From assembly GCF_002752165.1 (NCBI RefSeq), contig NZ_MOMB01000067.1:1-39223 (forward strand): a stretch of 39,223 nt of DNA. Direction: 5' to 3'. The position numbers and the translations under genes are program-made. The notes under the pieces were generated by a model that was not told the DNA's origin, ran no database searches, and saw only the letters and a list, made by a program, of their open reading frames with translations. Source of the stretch: Erwinia sp. OLFS4 (GTDB lineage Bacteria > Pseudomonadota > Gammaproteobacteria > Enterobacterales > Enterobacteriaceae). Below, piece after piece: positions 1-8,431 of the stretch. Every line of letters begins with the position of its first letter. The first letter of the stretch is position 1.

Positions 1-116
1 ATATGGAGAAAACGCAGATTCTTAGCGTCACCTACGAACCGGAAATTAAGCTGGCACTGCTTAATGGCGCATCGCTGGAAAAAGCACTGAATTTGTCAAG
101 GGAGACAACTGCATGA
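1..116 (+). CDS. virB11: VirB11 ATPase, C-terminal fragment (duplicate of the 3' end at 38094-39212)
   Basis: This open segment encodes the last 37 residues of the VirB11-type traffic ATPase, ending in a TGA at 114-116. It is partial only because the circle was opened here; the full gene is at 38094-39212. The stop overlaps the ATG of the next gene (113) in an ATGA arrangement, so VirB11 and the coupling-protein membrane cistron are translationally coupled across the cut. Confidence 0.95.
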   Translation, partial: MEKTQILSVTYEPEIKLALLNGASLEKALNLSRETTA

Positions 117-127
117 GTTTGAAGCTG
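1..127. repeat. Terminal overlap identical to 39097-39223 (circular molecule)
   Basis: The first 127 bases are identical to the last 127. Genes read through the junction without interruption: virB11 finishes at 39212 (equivalent to 116) and the next gene begins at 113. This is the signature of a circular contig with an assembly overlap, not a biological terminal repeat. The true replicon is therefore about 39,096 bp. Confidence 0.97.
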
Positions 128-460
128 TTTCTACTGATTCTGCTACTTACGGCTGTTTGCTTCGTGATCGGGCTCTATGCGGGCGGTTGGGCATGGTATT
201 TGATGACCGGGTATCACCGGGATGCGCCGGGACTGTTTACGCTGCTGAGTCAGGGAGAAATATCACTGACCAATAAGGGCAAGACTATGTTGCCCTGGGC
301 GTGGTGTGTGACAGCTGTAATCACTTTTCTGCCAACGGGGATCACGCTTCTTTCAGTTCTGGCCAGAACTGACAACAGCCAGAACAACCTTCATGGCAAA
401 GCGCGCTTTGCTAATCGTCGCGAACTGCGGAAAATCTGGTACACGGAGAGCGAGAAGTGA
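113..460 (+). CDS. Split type IV coupling protein, N-terminal membrane cistron
   Basis: A 115-residue protein with two strongly hydrophobic segments (about residues 4-26 and 62-84) and a C-terminal stretch containing LHGKARFA followed by basic residues. VirD4/TraG coupling proteins normally begin with two membrane helices followed by an HGSARFA-like motif, so this looks like the transmembrane domain of the coupling protein as a separate polypeptide. Its TGA (458-460) overlaps the GTG start of the cytoplasmic ATPase cistron at 457. The ATG at 113 overlaps the virB11 stop. Its likely role is to anchor the coupling ATPase at the base of the VirB channel. A frameshifted single gene is the alternative, but the 4-base overlap and clean domain boundary favour two real cistrons. 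Confidence 0.8.
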   Translation: MSLKLFLLILLLTAVCFVIGLYAGGWAWYLMTGYHRDAPGLFTLLSQGEISLTNKGKTMLPWAWCVTAVITFLPTGITLLSVLARTDNSQNNLHGKARFANRRELRKIWYTESEK

Positions 461-2073
461 AAAGTAAATCAGAAAGGTTGCCGGATGGATGGGAAATCAT
501 CGATGGCCGCCCAATGCAGACCAGGATTGCTAAACATCCAGCTCTGCTGATGGGGAAAGACCCTTATTCCAATAACTTTCTTGCGGCATATGGACAGACA
601 TATATGATGCTGGCCGCGCAGCCAGGCAGCGGTAAGGATGTTGGAATCGTCATCCCTAACATGCTTTCTTATCCGCACAGTGTTGTGCTGAACGATGTGA
701 AGTTTGAAAGCTGGTACAAAACAGCGGGATTCAGGGCCGCATGTGGTCAGAAGGTTGTCAGATTTTCGCCGGGTATGCTGGAAACGCACCGCTGGAATCC
801 GTTCCGTGCTATCCGCCGTGATGCCCTGTGGCGTTTAGGCGATTTGCGTACAATGGCCTCATCGCTTTACGTACCGGACAACGAAAAAAACGCGTCCTGG
901 TTTGTTAAGGCAGGCAATATTTTTGTGGCCATTTCCCTGTTTATTATCGAAACGGAAGATGAATATCCGCTAACGTTGCCGCAGGTCTACGAAATTGCTT
1001 CGCTGGGTGCTCAGCTCGGCGTATGGGCGCAGCGCGAAATCGACGAGCGCAGCAGTAAAGGCAAGCCCCTGTCAGATGAGACGGTACGCGAAATGACGAT
1101 GATCGTATCTGAGTCCAAGTCTAAAGACTTTGCGACGTTGGTCGGTTTTCTTACACCTCGGCTTGCGATCTACGGAGAAAAGACGGTGGCGCTGGCGCTT
1201 ACCGAAAGTGATAACCCGGCTGAAAATATCGACTTCAGTAAATTACGCGAAGAAGCGACGACTGTTTATTTCTGCGTGACTGAAGGGGAAATGAAGAAGT
1301 TCGCCCCGCTTATGAACCTCTTCTACTCACAGGCTATTCGCGAAAACAGCAAAGTAATGCCAGAACACGGCGGCCATTGTGAAGATGGATCGTTGCGACT
1401 CAAGCATCAGCTGCTGTTTTTAATGAATGAGTTCGCGGTTATGAAGCGTATCGAAGTAATGGAAACCGCGCCGGCGCTTTCTCGCGGAGCTGGCTTGCGC
1501 TTCCTCATTATCTTCCAGAATGAAATGCAGCTGTGCGCTAACGACTGTTACGGGAAAGAAGGCGGAAAGGCGCTGATGGATACCTTCCATATCAATATTG
1601 TTTTTGCCCCTGGAGATATTGAAGCAGCCACTGCCTACAGCAAACGTCTGGGAACAACCACTGTCAAGGTGCCATCCGATAACGCTGGTATCTCTGACGG
1701 GCAGCGGCGTTCGAGAGGACGTAGCTGGACGCTTCAGGCGCGACCGCTGCTATTACCGCAGGAAGTAGACGATCTGCCTTATCAGGATGAGCTGATTTTT
1801 ATGTCCGCCACAGATAAAACGCCAAAGATGAAAATCCGCGCGAAAAAAATCATGTGGTACAAAGAAAAGATTTTTCAGGAACGGGCCGACACGAAAATTT
1901 ATCCTTTACCGGTTGTGCCAACAGGCGATCCGGAGAAGCTGAAAGGTATGGTAAAGAGCGTGGTGAAACAAAATCAGAGCCTGAAACTGGCCAGGCCGCA
2001 GGGCGATGATATTTTGAAAGAAAAATCGCGCCGTGAACGTGCCGATGTTCCGCAAGTGAATAACCAGAAATAA
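457..2073 (+). CDS. virD4: Type IV coupling protein, cytoplasmic ATPase (VirD4/TaxB/TraG family)
   Basis: A 538-residue soluble ATPase that would bring the relaxosome to the VirB channel. Residues 53-64 form a TraG-type P-loop (QPGSGKDVG, Lys60) followed by VIPNML, as in VirD4 proteins. The segment LLFLMNEF (319-326) lies where the family has a Walker B ending in DEF; Asn324 replaces the aspartate and Glu325 is kept. The protein starts with GTG overlapping the stop of the upstream membrane cistron; a GGAG about 9 bases upstream could serve as its own ribosome binding site. The usual N-terminal membrane helices are absent here and are encoded at 113-460. Together the two total 653 residues, similar to single-chain TaxB/TraG proteins. 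Confidence 0.9.
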   Translation: MKSKSERLPDGWEIIDGRPMQTRIAKHPALLMGKDPYSNNFLAAYGQTYMMLAAQPGSGKDVGIVIPNMLSYPHSVVLNDVKFESWYKTAGFRAACGQKVVRFSPGMLETHRWNPFRAIRRDALWRLGDLRTMASSLYVPDNEKNASWFVKAGNIFVAISLFIIETEDEYPLTLPQVYEIASLGAQLGVWAQREIDERSSKGKPLSDETVREMTMIVSESKSKDFATLVGFLTPRLAIYGEKTVALALTESDNPAENIDFSKLREEATTVYFCVTEGEMKKFAPLMNLFYSQAIRENSKVMPEHGGHCEDGSLRLKHQLLFLMNEFAVMKRIEVMETAPALSRGAGLRFLIIFQNEMQLCANDCYGKEGGKALMDTFHINIVFAPGDIEAATAYSKRLGTTTVKVPSDNAGISDGQRRSRGRSWTLQARPLLLPQEVDDLPYQDELIFMSATDKTPKMKIRAKKIMWYKEKIFQERADTKIYPLPVVPTGDPEKLKGMVKSVVKQNQSLKLARPQGDDILKEKSRRERADVPQVNNQK

Positions 2074-2103
2074 CCCTCCCTAATTAAATTAAGAGTACTA
2101 AAA

Positions 2104-2412
2104 ATGAAAAAAACCGTGATAGCGGCGGCTGTGCTGTGCATGGCTGCAGGCGCAAACCTGCCTGCTAAAGCTGACGAACCTTGCAATATGACTCTGTGTA
2201 TGTGGGGGCAGGTTAGCGGCGCAGATAAAGATGGTTGCCAGAGCCAGATAAAAAAATTCTTTAAAAAACAGGTGAAGAAAAAAGGCTCTTTTCTTCCTGA
2301 CCACACCGCCGATGCGCGGAAAGACATGCTCATGCAGGAATGCCCTGCAAGCATGGCTCCCGCACAATTTATTAACGACATTATTAAAAAGTTTGGCCGT
2401 TTGAAGGGCTGA
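2104..2412 (+). CDS. TrbM/KikA family conjugal transfer protein
   Basis: A 102-residue exported protein with a signal peptide (residues 1-23, ending AKA). The mature part carries CNMTLCMWG, a further Cys, FF, a basic stretch, then CP and a C-terminal FINDIIKKFG. This pattern of paired cysteines with MWG and a terminal FG helix is typical of the small periplasmic TrbM/KikA proteins found beside VirB-type transfer genes. Their molecular function is poorly known; some are needed for efficient transfer. It lies 30 bases after the coupling protein and 68 bases before the pilus lipoprotein, so it marks the seam between the T4SS and type IV pilus genes. Confidence 0.75.
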   Translation: MKKTVIAAAVLCMAAGANLPAKADEPCNMTLCMWGQVSGADKDGCQSQIKKFFKKQVKKKGSFLPDHTADARKDMLMQECPASMAPAQFINDIIKKFGRLKG

Positions 2413-2480
2413 AATCGAGCCTCTTAATTTTTTAACTAACAGGGTGGCGACAATGAAAATAGGCGGCAAAAGGAATAGAA

Positions 2481-3419
2481 ATGCTCAATAAAAGATTCAT
2501 TATTTCCGGGCTGATTATTAATTCTCTGGCTGCGTGTAGTAGCTCTCCGATAGAGCTCCCTCAGCCAAAGGGTGACTGGGTTGATTTTGAACCTGTTACT
2601 GTTCAGCCGACTGCAGCAGCAGACAGAAAGAAAATAAATACTCCGCCGGTCACACAACGCGCAGTAAATGCAAGTGTCGGTGTATTGAATACGGCATCGC
2701 CGGGGATGGTTGCTGATGCGGATAAATACCGCTTTATTGCCGGCAGCGGCAAAAACGTTCCTCTTTATAAGGCAGTGCGAGCCCTTGTACCCCCTTCATG
2801 GAACGTGAAACTTTCGCCTGATGTATCTGAACGATTCCGTGGAACATTATCGTGGGCCGGAAACGACCAATGGCCATACGTATTAAGGAAGTCTCTGAGC
2901 ACTGCAGGACTAACACCACTGATTGACGATCAGCGCAAAGAGGTAATGATTAAGTTTACCGCGCCGGCAGCCACGAAAACGGTAGCAGTTGTTCCGCAGC
3001 AACCTGGCAAAACCACTTCCTCAACAGCTGCACCCCCCACTAGGAAGTTGTTTAGTGAGGCTGCACTTTCGCCGCCTATTATCCCGATCGTCACAGAGGC
3101 TGTGAAGCGACCCATCATTAACAAACCGGCCATTCTTATGCCGGTTCTAAAAACCTGGACTATCAGCAAAGGAACCACGCTAAAAGCAGGTTACACATCC
3201 TGGGCTGCGAAAGAAAAATGCTCTGCACTTCACCGAGACTGGATTATTCGCTGGGACACAGACACTGACTATTCGATTGATTATCCGCTGTCGTTCAGCA
3301 GCGCAACGTTCGAAGACGCTACCAGCCAGCTCTTTACTCTTTACCGAACGGCACAGGCTCCGCTTTACGTGAGTGGTTATCGCAATCAGTGCCTCATCGT
3401 TATCAGCGACAAAAAGTGA
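2481..3419 (+). CDS. pilL: PilL/TcpQ-type type IVb pilus lipoprotein with a VirB7-like N terminus
   Basis: A 312-residue lipoprotein: signal peptide with lipobox LAAC (Cys19), a linker, a TcpQ-like domain (about residues 75-155, VPLYKAVRALVP onward), a Thr/Pro-rich linker, and a second related domain at the C terminus (about 220-312). TcpQ/PilL proteins act in the outer membrane with the pilus secretin, here the next gene pilN, 6 bases downstream. Residues 27-35 read PQPKGDWVD. The VirB7 homologue of this plasmid (34505-34651) has PQPYGDWQD at its own residues 27-35, so the two lipoproteins share an N-terminal motif despite belonging to different machines. The start is supported by AAAGGAA upstream of the ATG. 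The pilL symbol is by context; overall similarity to R64 PilL was not tested. Confidence 0.7.
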   Translation: MLNKRFIISGLIINSLAACSSSPIELPQPKGDWVDFEPVTVQPTAAADRKKINTPPVTQRAVNASVGVLNTASPGMVADADKYRFIAGSGKNVPLYKAVRALVPPSWNVKLSPDVSERFRGTLSWAGNDQWPYVLRKSLSTAGLTPLIDDQRKEVMIKFTAPAATKTVAVVPQQPGKTTSSTAAPPTRKLFSEAALSPPIIPIVTEAVKRPIINKPAILMPVLKTWTISKGTTLKAGYTSWAAKEKCSALHRDWIIRWDTDTDYSIDYPLSFSSATFEDATSQLFTLYRTAQAPLYVSGYRNQCLIVISDKK

Positions 3420-3425
3420 TTACCC

Positions 3426-5117
3426 ATGAAAAAAATAACCTTAACAGCAATAACTATCGCACTCCTGCTTTCGGGCTGCGCGATGCAGCGCATGAATGAA
3501 GTAAAAAAGGTGGCTGAGGATGAAGGCGTTAGTACTTCATCCATGATTCATCAGATGGGGAATAATTATCCTGTCGTGCAGTTTCAGAACAGCCAGTATG
3601 TCAACGCAGTCCCGCTTCCAAAACCGAAGTATGACGCGCCCCGACAAATCGTAAACTGCCAGGTGACGTATAAGGCGGTTAAACCCCAGGACGTTTTCCA
3701 GTTCAGCCAGGATATCAGTGAGCAGTGCCATATTCGGGTGCGTGTAACACCTGATGCTGCAGCCTATCTCAGCAGCGGAAGTAGTGAGGGCGGCTCACGC
3801 ACGCAACGGCTTGAATCAGTGCCGTCCCCGGTAATGAACACAACCGAAATGAAGCCGCTGGCCTCATTCGGTGCCGACGCCAGCGCAACCGCTGCAGTAC
3901 AGGCGTCGTCGCCACGTCTGTTGACCGATCTCAGTTATTCTGGCGGCCTCGGTGGCATCCTTGATATAGCAACTGGCCGCTGGGGTATTTCATGGAAATA
4001 TGACAACGGCGATGTTGTGCTTTATTACCTCGAAACGCGCCGGTTTGATATTCAGCCAGCCGATGCAAAATACGCACTGAAAGGCACTGTTACCAGCGGC
4101 CTGTCAAACGCCACCGGCACCGATAACTCCAGCTCTGGTTCAGGCTCATCTGGCGGCGTGTCTGGATCTGGCGGCTCAACCATGTCCTCCACGGTTGAGA
4201 TGGGCAACGATCTGTATAAAGACCTGAAAACCACCGTAGAAAGTATGCTGACCCCCGGTATCGGGCGGCTCAGTCTTAACGCCACAACCGGCACGCTCAT
4301 GGTTACAGACGTGCCGGATGTGGTGAGCCGCGTAGGAGACTATCTTGCTGATGAAAACAGCACGCTCAGCCGTCAGGTAATCTTTAAGGTCGTCACTTAT
4401 ACGGTTAACACCAACGTAAGCGATATGGTCGGCATTGACTGGGGGCTTGTCTGGAAATCTCTGAGCGGTAAGTACGGATTATCTCTGGCCAACACCAATA
4501 CCGGCACGGCAAGCGATGCTATTTCTGGCGGCTTTAACGTCCTGGACACTGCGACCGGCTCAGCTGCACAGTTTGCGGGTTCGTCGTTCCTGCTTGATGC
4601 CTTGTCGAAGCAGGCGAATGTCTCAGACGTGAAAACCAGTACGATCATGACAACCAACATGGCGGCTGCGCCGGTTCTTGTTGGCCAGCAGACAACGTAT
4701 CTGAAAGATGTATCTACCACGGCGTATTCTTCCGGTAACTCGACGGTCCCAACGCAGTCACTGACGCCTGGCAGCGTGACGACAGGCACCAATATCACCA
4801 TCCTGCCTAAGATCCTGAAGGACTCAGACCGGCTGATGCTGAACATGTTTATGGATATCTCCAGCCTCAAGCAGATCCGAACCATCACATCGGATACGCA
4901 GAAAATTGAAGCGCCGGATATCGATACTCGTTCGCTGCAGCAACGCGTATGGCTGAAGCCTGGGCAGACGCTCATCATGAGCGGCTTTGAACAGAACACC
5001 AATGATTCAAATCGTCAGGGAACCGGATCGCCTAACAACATCCTGTTCGGCGGCCTGTTATCAGGTGCGAAAACAAAGCAAAGCTTTGTCATTACGGTAA
5101 CGCCATATGTTCGCTAA
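3426..5117 (+). CDS. pilN: PilN, type IVb pilus outer-membrane secretin lipoprotein
   Basis: A 563-residue lipoprotein with lipobox LSGC (Cys18). The N-terminal half holds ring-forming domains. A Gly/Ser-rich linker lies around residues 233-258. The C-terminal half (about 300-560) is the beta-rich secretin core, including the conserved RSLQQRVWLKPGQTLIMSGF segment and an ITVTPYVR terminus. PilN multimers form the outer-membrane pore through which the thin pilus emerges. Its 3' end overlaps pilO by 11 bases, so the two are probably coupled. Length and order (pilN-O-P-Q-R-S) match the R64 thin pilus operon. Confidence 0.9.
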   Translation: MKKITLTAITIALLLSGCAMQRMNEVKKVAEDEGVSTSSMIHQMGNNYPVVQFQNSQYVNAVPLPKPKYDAPRQIVNCQVTYKAVKPQDVFQFSQDISEQCHIRVRVTPDAAAYLSSGSSEGGSRTQRLESVPSPVMNTTEMKPLASFGADASATAAVQASSPRLLTDLSYSGGLGGILDIATGRWGISWKYDNGDVVLYYLETRRFDIQPADAKYALKGTVTSGLSNATGTDNSSSGSGSSGGVSGSGGSTMSSTVEMGNDLYKDLKTTVESMLTPGIGRLSLNATTGTLMVTDVPDVVSRVGDYLADENSTLSRQVIFKVVTYTVNTNVSDMVGIDWGLVWKSLSGKYGLSLANTNTGTASDAISGGFNVLDTATGSAAQFAGSSFLLDALSKQANVSDVKTSTIMTTNMAAAPVLVGQQTTYLKDVSTTAYSSGNSTVPTQSLTPGSVTTGTNITILPKILKDSDRLMLNMFMDISSLKQIRTITSDTQKIEAPDIDTRSLQQRVWLKPGQTLIMSGFEQNTNDSNRQGTGSPNNILFGGLLSGAKTKQSFVITVTPYVR

Positions 5118-6477
5118 TAAAAAAGGAGCGCAAAACCCGCGCGCGGCTCAGCTGGCCGACGACAGCAAAATTCACATTCTTCAGTTCAACAAACGCCGCT
5201 TTGTGGTCGGGCTGAAATGGGAAACTGTACGCACAACCCGTAACCTGATGAAAGAAGTGAGGCGAATTGGTCGGGAAAGAAAACTGGACGTTGTGGCAAT
5301 CAGGAAAAGTGATTCCACACAGGCAGGCTTTGCCCCTAAAACCCGTCAGAAGTTGCGCGGTGGTTATTCACTGGTTGTTACGTTGGCATCCCTTCTTGAG
5401 GGATGCTGTATCGCGGTTGTCAGCCTGGGTGAGAACGAGAGAGGTGAAAAGCTATTCACCCTGGTTGGCAAAACGCTTAAAGGCGGCATTCATCCCTACT
5501 CAGACGAGATTTATAAAGAAGAAGAGCTTCAGCAGTACGTAATCGATCTCAAATCCGATCTGCGTGGTAACAATACCGGTATGGAAATACCGGTTTATTC
5601 AGATACAGATTTTCCCTTTGTTACCGACGAGATTCACCTAAAAAATCTGCTGATACCAAAAAATCTGAAGAAAGATTACAGATTGAAGCCGCTTACATGG
5701 GGCATGACAAAAAATCAGCTAATTCTCCTTTCCGTGGCGGCAGTTATGGCCATTGGCGCTGTCGCTTTCATTGAACATGAAAATGAACAAAGAGAGGTGC
5801 AGAAAAGGAGGGCAATTGCCGCTGAGCAGTTGCGGATTGAGACGATAAACAGGGACGCGCGCTATAAGGCTGCATTGGCAAAGCTTAAACACCCCTGGAT
5901 AGATACGCCATCAGTAATCAATTTTTTGCACGCGTGCCAGTCAATGGGCGCAAAGATACCTCTTTCAATAGAGGGCTGGACACCCAGCGCGCTTGAATGC
6001 ACTGGTGGCGAAATGAACGTTACCCTTATGCGTCCGGATAACTCAGCAGTGACCACACAGGCGGTCGTTGATGCTGTGAAAAAATTACTGGGGGCTGATA
6101 CAAAGTTTTTCTTTAATCAGACTTCCATTGTTAATTTTTCAATTTCAGAGAAGGTAAAAGCAAACGGAGACGATCCTGTTACAAGCAGTGATGAGCAGCT
6201 TAAAAAGGTTATATCACTTTTTCAGTCAGTGAATATTGAAGCGGCATTTAACGCAGTGCCTGTTAAAGAAACTGAGAAAAATGAATTCGGTGAAGATTTG
6301 CCCAAGCAGGACTGGGTTGAGTACACCTTTGAAGTTAATACGGCTGTGCCAGCACAACTGGTATTTATTAATGATGATTTTCCGGGCGTAAGGATTCATA
6401 AAATCAATTACACCCTGGACCAAAATAACAGTTCAATTCAGTACAAAATTACAGGTTCATTGTATGCAAAAAATTAA
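5107..6477 (+). CDS. pilO: PilO, type IVb pilus inner-membrane assembly protein
   Basis: A 456-residue bitopic protein: a cytoplasmic N-terminal domain (about residues 1-198), one transmembrane helix (about 203-222, LILLSVAAVMAIGAVAFI), a charged stretch that could be helical, then a periplasmic domain. Size, topology and position between the secretin and PilP match R64 PilO, which is thought to link the cytoplasmic ATPase with periplasmic parts. It overlaps pilN at its start and pilP by 14 bases at its end. Confidence 0.85.
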   Translation: MFANKKGAQNPRAAQLADDSKIHILQFNKRRFVVGLKWETVRTTRNLMKEVRRIGRERKLDVVAIRKSDSTQAGFAPKTRQKLRGGYSLVVTLASLLEGCCIAVVSLGENERGEKLFTLVGKTLKGGIHPYSDEIYKEEELQQYVIDLKSDLRGNNTGMEIPVYSDTDFPFVTDEIHLKNLLIPKNLKKDYRLKPLTWGMTKNQLILLSVAAVMAIGAVAFIEHENEQREVQKRRAIAAEQLRIETINRDARYKAALAKLKHPWIDTPSVINFLHACQSMGAKIPLSIEGWTPSALECTGGEMNVTLMRPDNSAVTTQAVVDAVKKLLGADTKFFFNQTSIVNFSISEKVKANGDDPVTSSDEQLKKVISLFQSVNIEAAFNAVPVKETEKNEFGEDLPKQDWVEYTFEVNTAVPAQLVFINDDFPGVRIHKINYTLDQNNSSIQYKITGSLYAKN

Positions 6478-6880
6478 ATTAGTCCGTCTCGCAGCAACCC
6501 TGTTACTGGCGACATGCGGCATCGCCCATGCAAGTACAGGAACGTTTGATGATTTGGATAAACTGCAAAAAGAGCGTTTTTATTACCAGGCTCAGGCAGC
6601 GGCTAACGCAGCAAAAAAAGCTGCTAATGCAGAGAGCGATACCGAAGTCGCCCAAGTAAATACCGTCGGGAATCAGGCCAATCAGCGCGGTAGTGAAACT
6701 CTTCCATCGCTGGTAAAAATCAACGGTCGGAAAGCGGTGATTGTCCTTTCTGACGGGACCAGCCGAACTGTCATGGCTGGCCAGATGTTGCCTGGTGGAA
6801 ATTATCAGGTTGTGAGCGTAACACTTAACGGTGTAAGCGTTAAGCGCATTACCGATGGTAAAATCTTTCCATTAAATTAA
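6464..6880 (+). CDS. pilP: PilP, type IVb pilus biogenesis protein
   Basis: A 138-residue exported protein: signal peptide (1-23, ending AHA), an Ala/Gln-rich helical segment (about 30-55), then a compact C-terminal beta domain (about 80-138) with the KINGRKAVIVLSDG pattern. PilP proteins of type IVb systems are small periplasmic assembly factors near the secretin. The gene overlaps pilO by 14 bases and is followed 9 bases later by pilQ. Confidence 0.85.
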   Translation: MQKIKLVRLAATLLLATCGIAHASTGTFDDLDKLQKERFYYQAQAAANAAKKAANAESDTEVAQVNTVGNQANQRGSETLPSLVKINGRKAVIVLSDGTSRTVMAGQMLPGGNYQVVSVTLNGVSVKRITDGKIFPLN

Positions 6881-6889
6881 GGGTGAACC

Positions 6890-8431
6890 ATGCACGAAAT
6901 CAGTGAGCAATCACATAGCCTTATTTCGTTAAATAAAGTGTTAGATAAAGCGCCTGATGTACTTGTTCAAAGTGCGAAACTTATCCAGAATAAAGTTACT
7001 AAGACGTGCCGACTTTTTGTGATGAATGATATTCAGGACAATACACTTTACTTTGACCTTAGAAAAAAACTACGCGATCAGCAATACGAATATAATACCG
7101 AATATATCACGCGTCAGCAGTTGGAAAAATTAAGTCATATATTCCAGACAAGTGAGGCTATTGAGGCTTCCGAGTCGGATAAGCAAAACAAAATCCTTAA
7201 TATCATCAAGACAGCGGTTGATATGGGGGCTTCAGATTTGCACATTGAGATCGGTTCCTTCACGCGTTTTCTTTTTCGCATCGATGGTTCGCGCGTTGCT
7301 ATGCCACAGTTTGAACAGTCGGCTGAAGAGGGAAAATTACTCGTTCAATCGCTCTATAACTCTATGTGTGATGAGCGTAGTGCCGGCACGTTTTCTTATC
7401 AGGAGCCTACACAAGGCAAGATCCGCGAGGAATATGTTAAGCCTTTCGGCCTCAGCACAGGGCGCCTGGCGAGTCGTCCGGGCTCATCCGGGGGCGTGAT
7501 TGTCGTCATCCGTCTGATATCGCGCCGCAGGAAATCTAATACGCTTCAGGAGCTGGGTTTGCAGCCAGAAGAGGAAAAAGTTATCCGGCGTGCGCTGGCC
7601 AAGCCTGCCGGGGTCATTTTATCAAGTGGGCCTACAGGCCACGGTAAAAGCACACTATCTCAGGCGATGGCAGAAATCTACGCAGCTGAGAATCCGGGTA
7701 TGAACCCGATATCAGTTGAAGACCCGATAGAATCGCCGATAGAGGGTGTTTTTCAAACCCCTCTAATTATCACTGAACGTCACGACAGCCAGAAGCTGGG
7801 CCAGGCGTGGGCGAAGGCGATAAGTAACCTCATGCGTCTGGACCCTGACGCGATCTATATCGGAGAGGTGAGAGATAGCACTTCGGGGAACGGTGTGATT
7901 GAGGCCGCACAGACTGGCCATATCGGTATTACTACCATTCACACCAACCACCCAATAGATATCCTGCAGCGCTTGAGGCGCTGGGGCGTTGACCAGGACC
8001 TGCTAACTGATGCAACACTCATTACCTGTCTCATAGGTCTAAGGCTGGTAAAAAAACTCTGCTCCTGCAAGCTCAGTTACACCAAGTATCGGCATACAGT
8101 TGATGAACTATTTCGTGAAGTCATTGAGCAATACACTGAGACTGATGGTGTATTTCTGATAAACCCGGCTGGCTGCGTAAACTGCAATTATACCGGCATT
8201 AAGGGGCGTACCGGTGTTTTCGAGGTTATTGAAACTGATTCCAAGTTTATGCGGCTTTATGAAAATCAGGGGAAATTTGCCGCTTATGATTACTGGCGTA
8301 AAAATAAAAATGGCGTAACCCTTACTGAAAATGCGATCCGTTTAATTAATAAAGGCGTTATAGACCCCGTAATCACACATAAATCAATCTGTAACTTAGA
8401 CAGAGACGATAAATTTTATGAACAGGATTGA
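6890..8431 (+). CDS. pilQ: PilQ, type IVb pilus assembly ATPase
   Basis: A 513-residue secretion ATPase of the GspE/PilB superfamily that would power pilus extension. Visible motifs: Walker A GPTGHGKST (about 246-254), Asp box SVEDPIE (about 278-284), Walker B with IYIGEVRD (about 321-328) and His box TTIHTN (about 347-352). Four cysteines (a CSC pair at about 389-391, and CVNC at about 429-432) form a zinc-binding-like module before the C terminus. It overlaps pilR by 14 bases. Confidence 0.92.
   Translation: MHEISEQSHSLISLNKVLDKAPDVLVQSAKLIQNKVTKTCRLFVMNDIQDNTLYFDLRKKLRDQQYEYNTEYITRQQLEKLSHIFQTSEAIEASESDKQNKILNIIKTAVDMGASDLHIEIGSFTRFLFRIDGSRVAMPQFEQSAEEGKLLVQSLYNSMCDERSAGTFSYQEPTQGKIREEYVKPFGLSTGRLASRPGSSGGVIVVIRLISRRRKSNTLQELGLQPEEEKVIRRALAKPAGVILSSGPTGHGKSTLSQAMAEIYAAENPGMNPISVEDPIESPIEGVFQTPLIITERHDSQKLGQAWAKAISNLMRLDPDAIYIGEVRDSTSGNGVIEAAQTGHIGITTIHTNHPIDILQRLRRWGVDQDLLTDATLITCLIGLRLVKKLCSCKLSYTKYRHTVDELFREVIEQYTETDGVFLINPAGCVNCNYTGIKGRTGVFEVIETDSKFMRLYENQGKFAAYDYWRKNKNGVTLTENAIRLINKGVIDPVITHKSICNLDRDDKFYEQD

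Noticed and set aside
2453-2491. 12-codon peptide before the pilus lipoprotein
   Set aside because: Too short to support and its sequence overlaps the ribosome binding site of the real gene.
4397-5002. 201-codon minus-strand frame opposite pilN
   Set aside because: It lies wholly opposite the clear secretin gene and its product has no recognisable features.
5267-5542. 91-codon plus-strand frame inside pilO
   Set aside because: Unlike the relaxase-embedded gene it has no good ribosome binding site and its product is a low-information frame shift of pilO.
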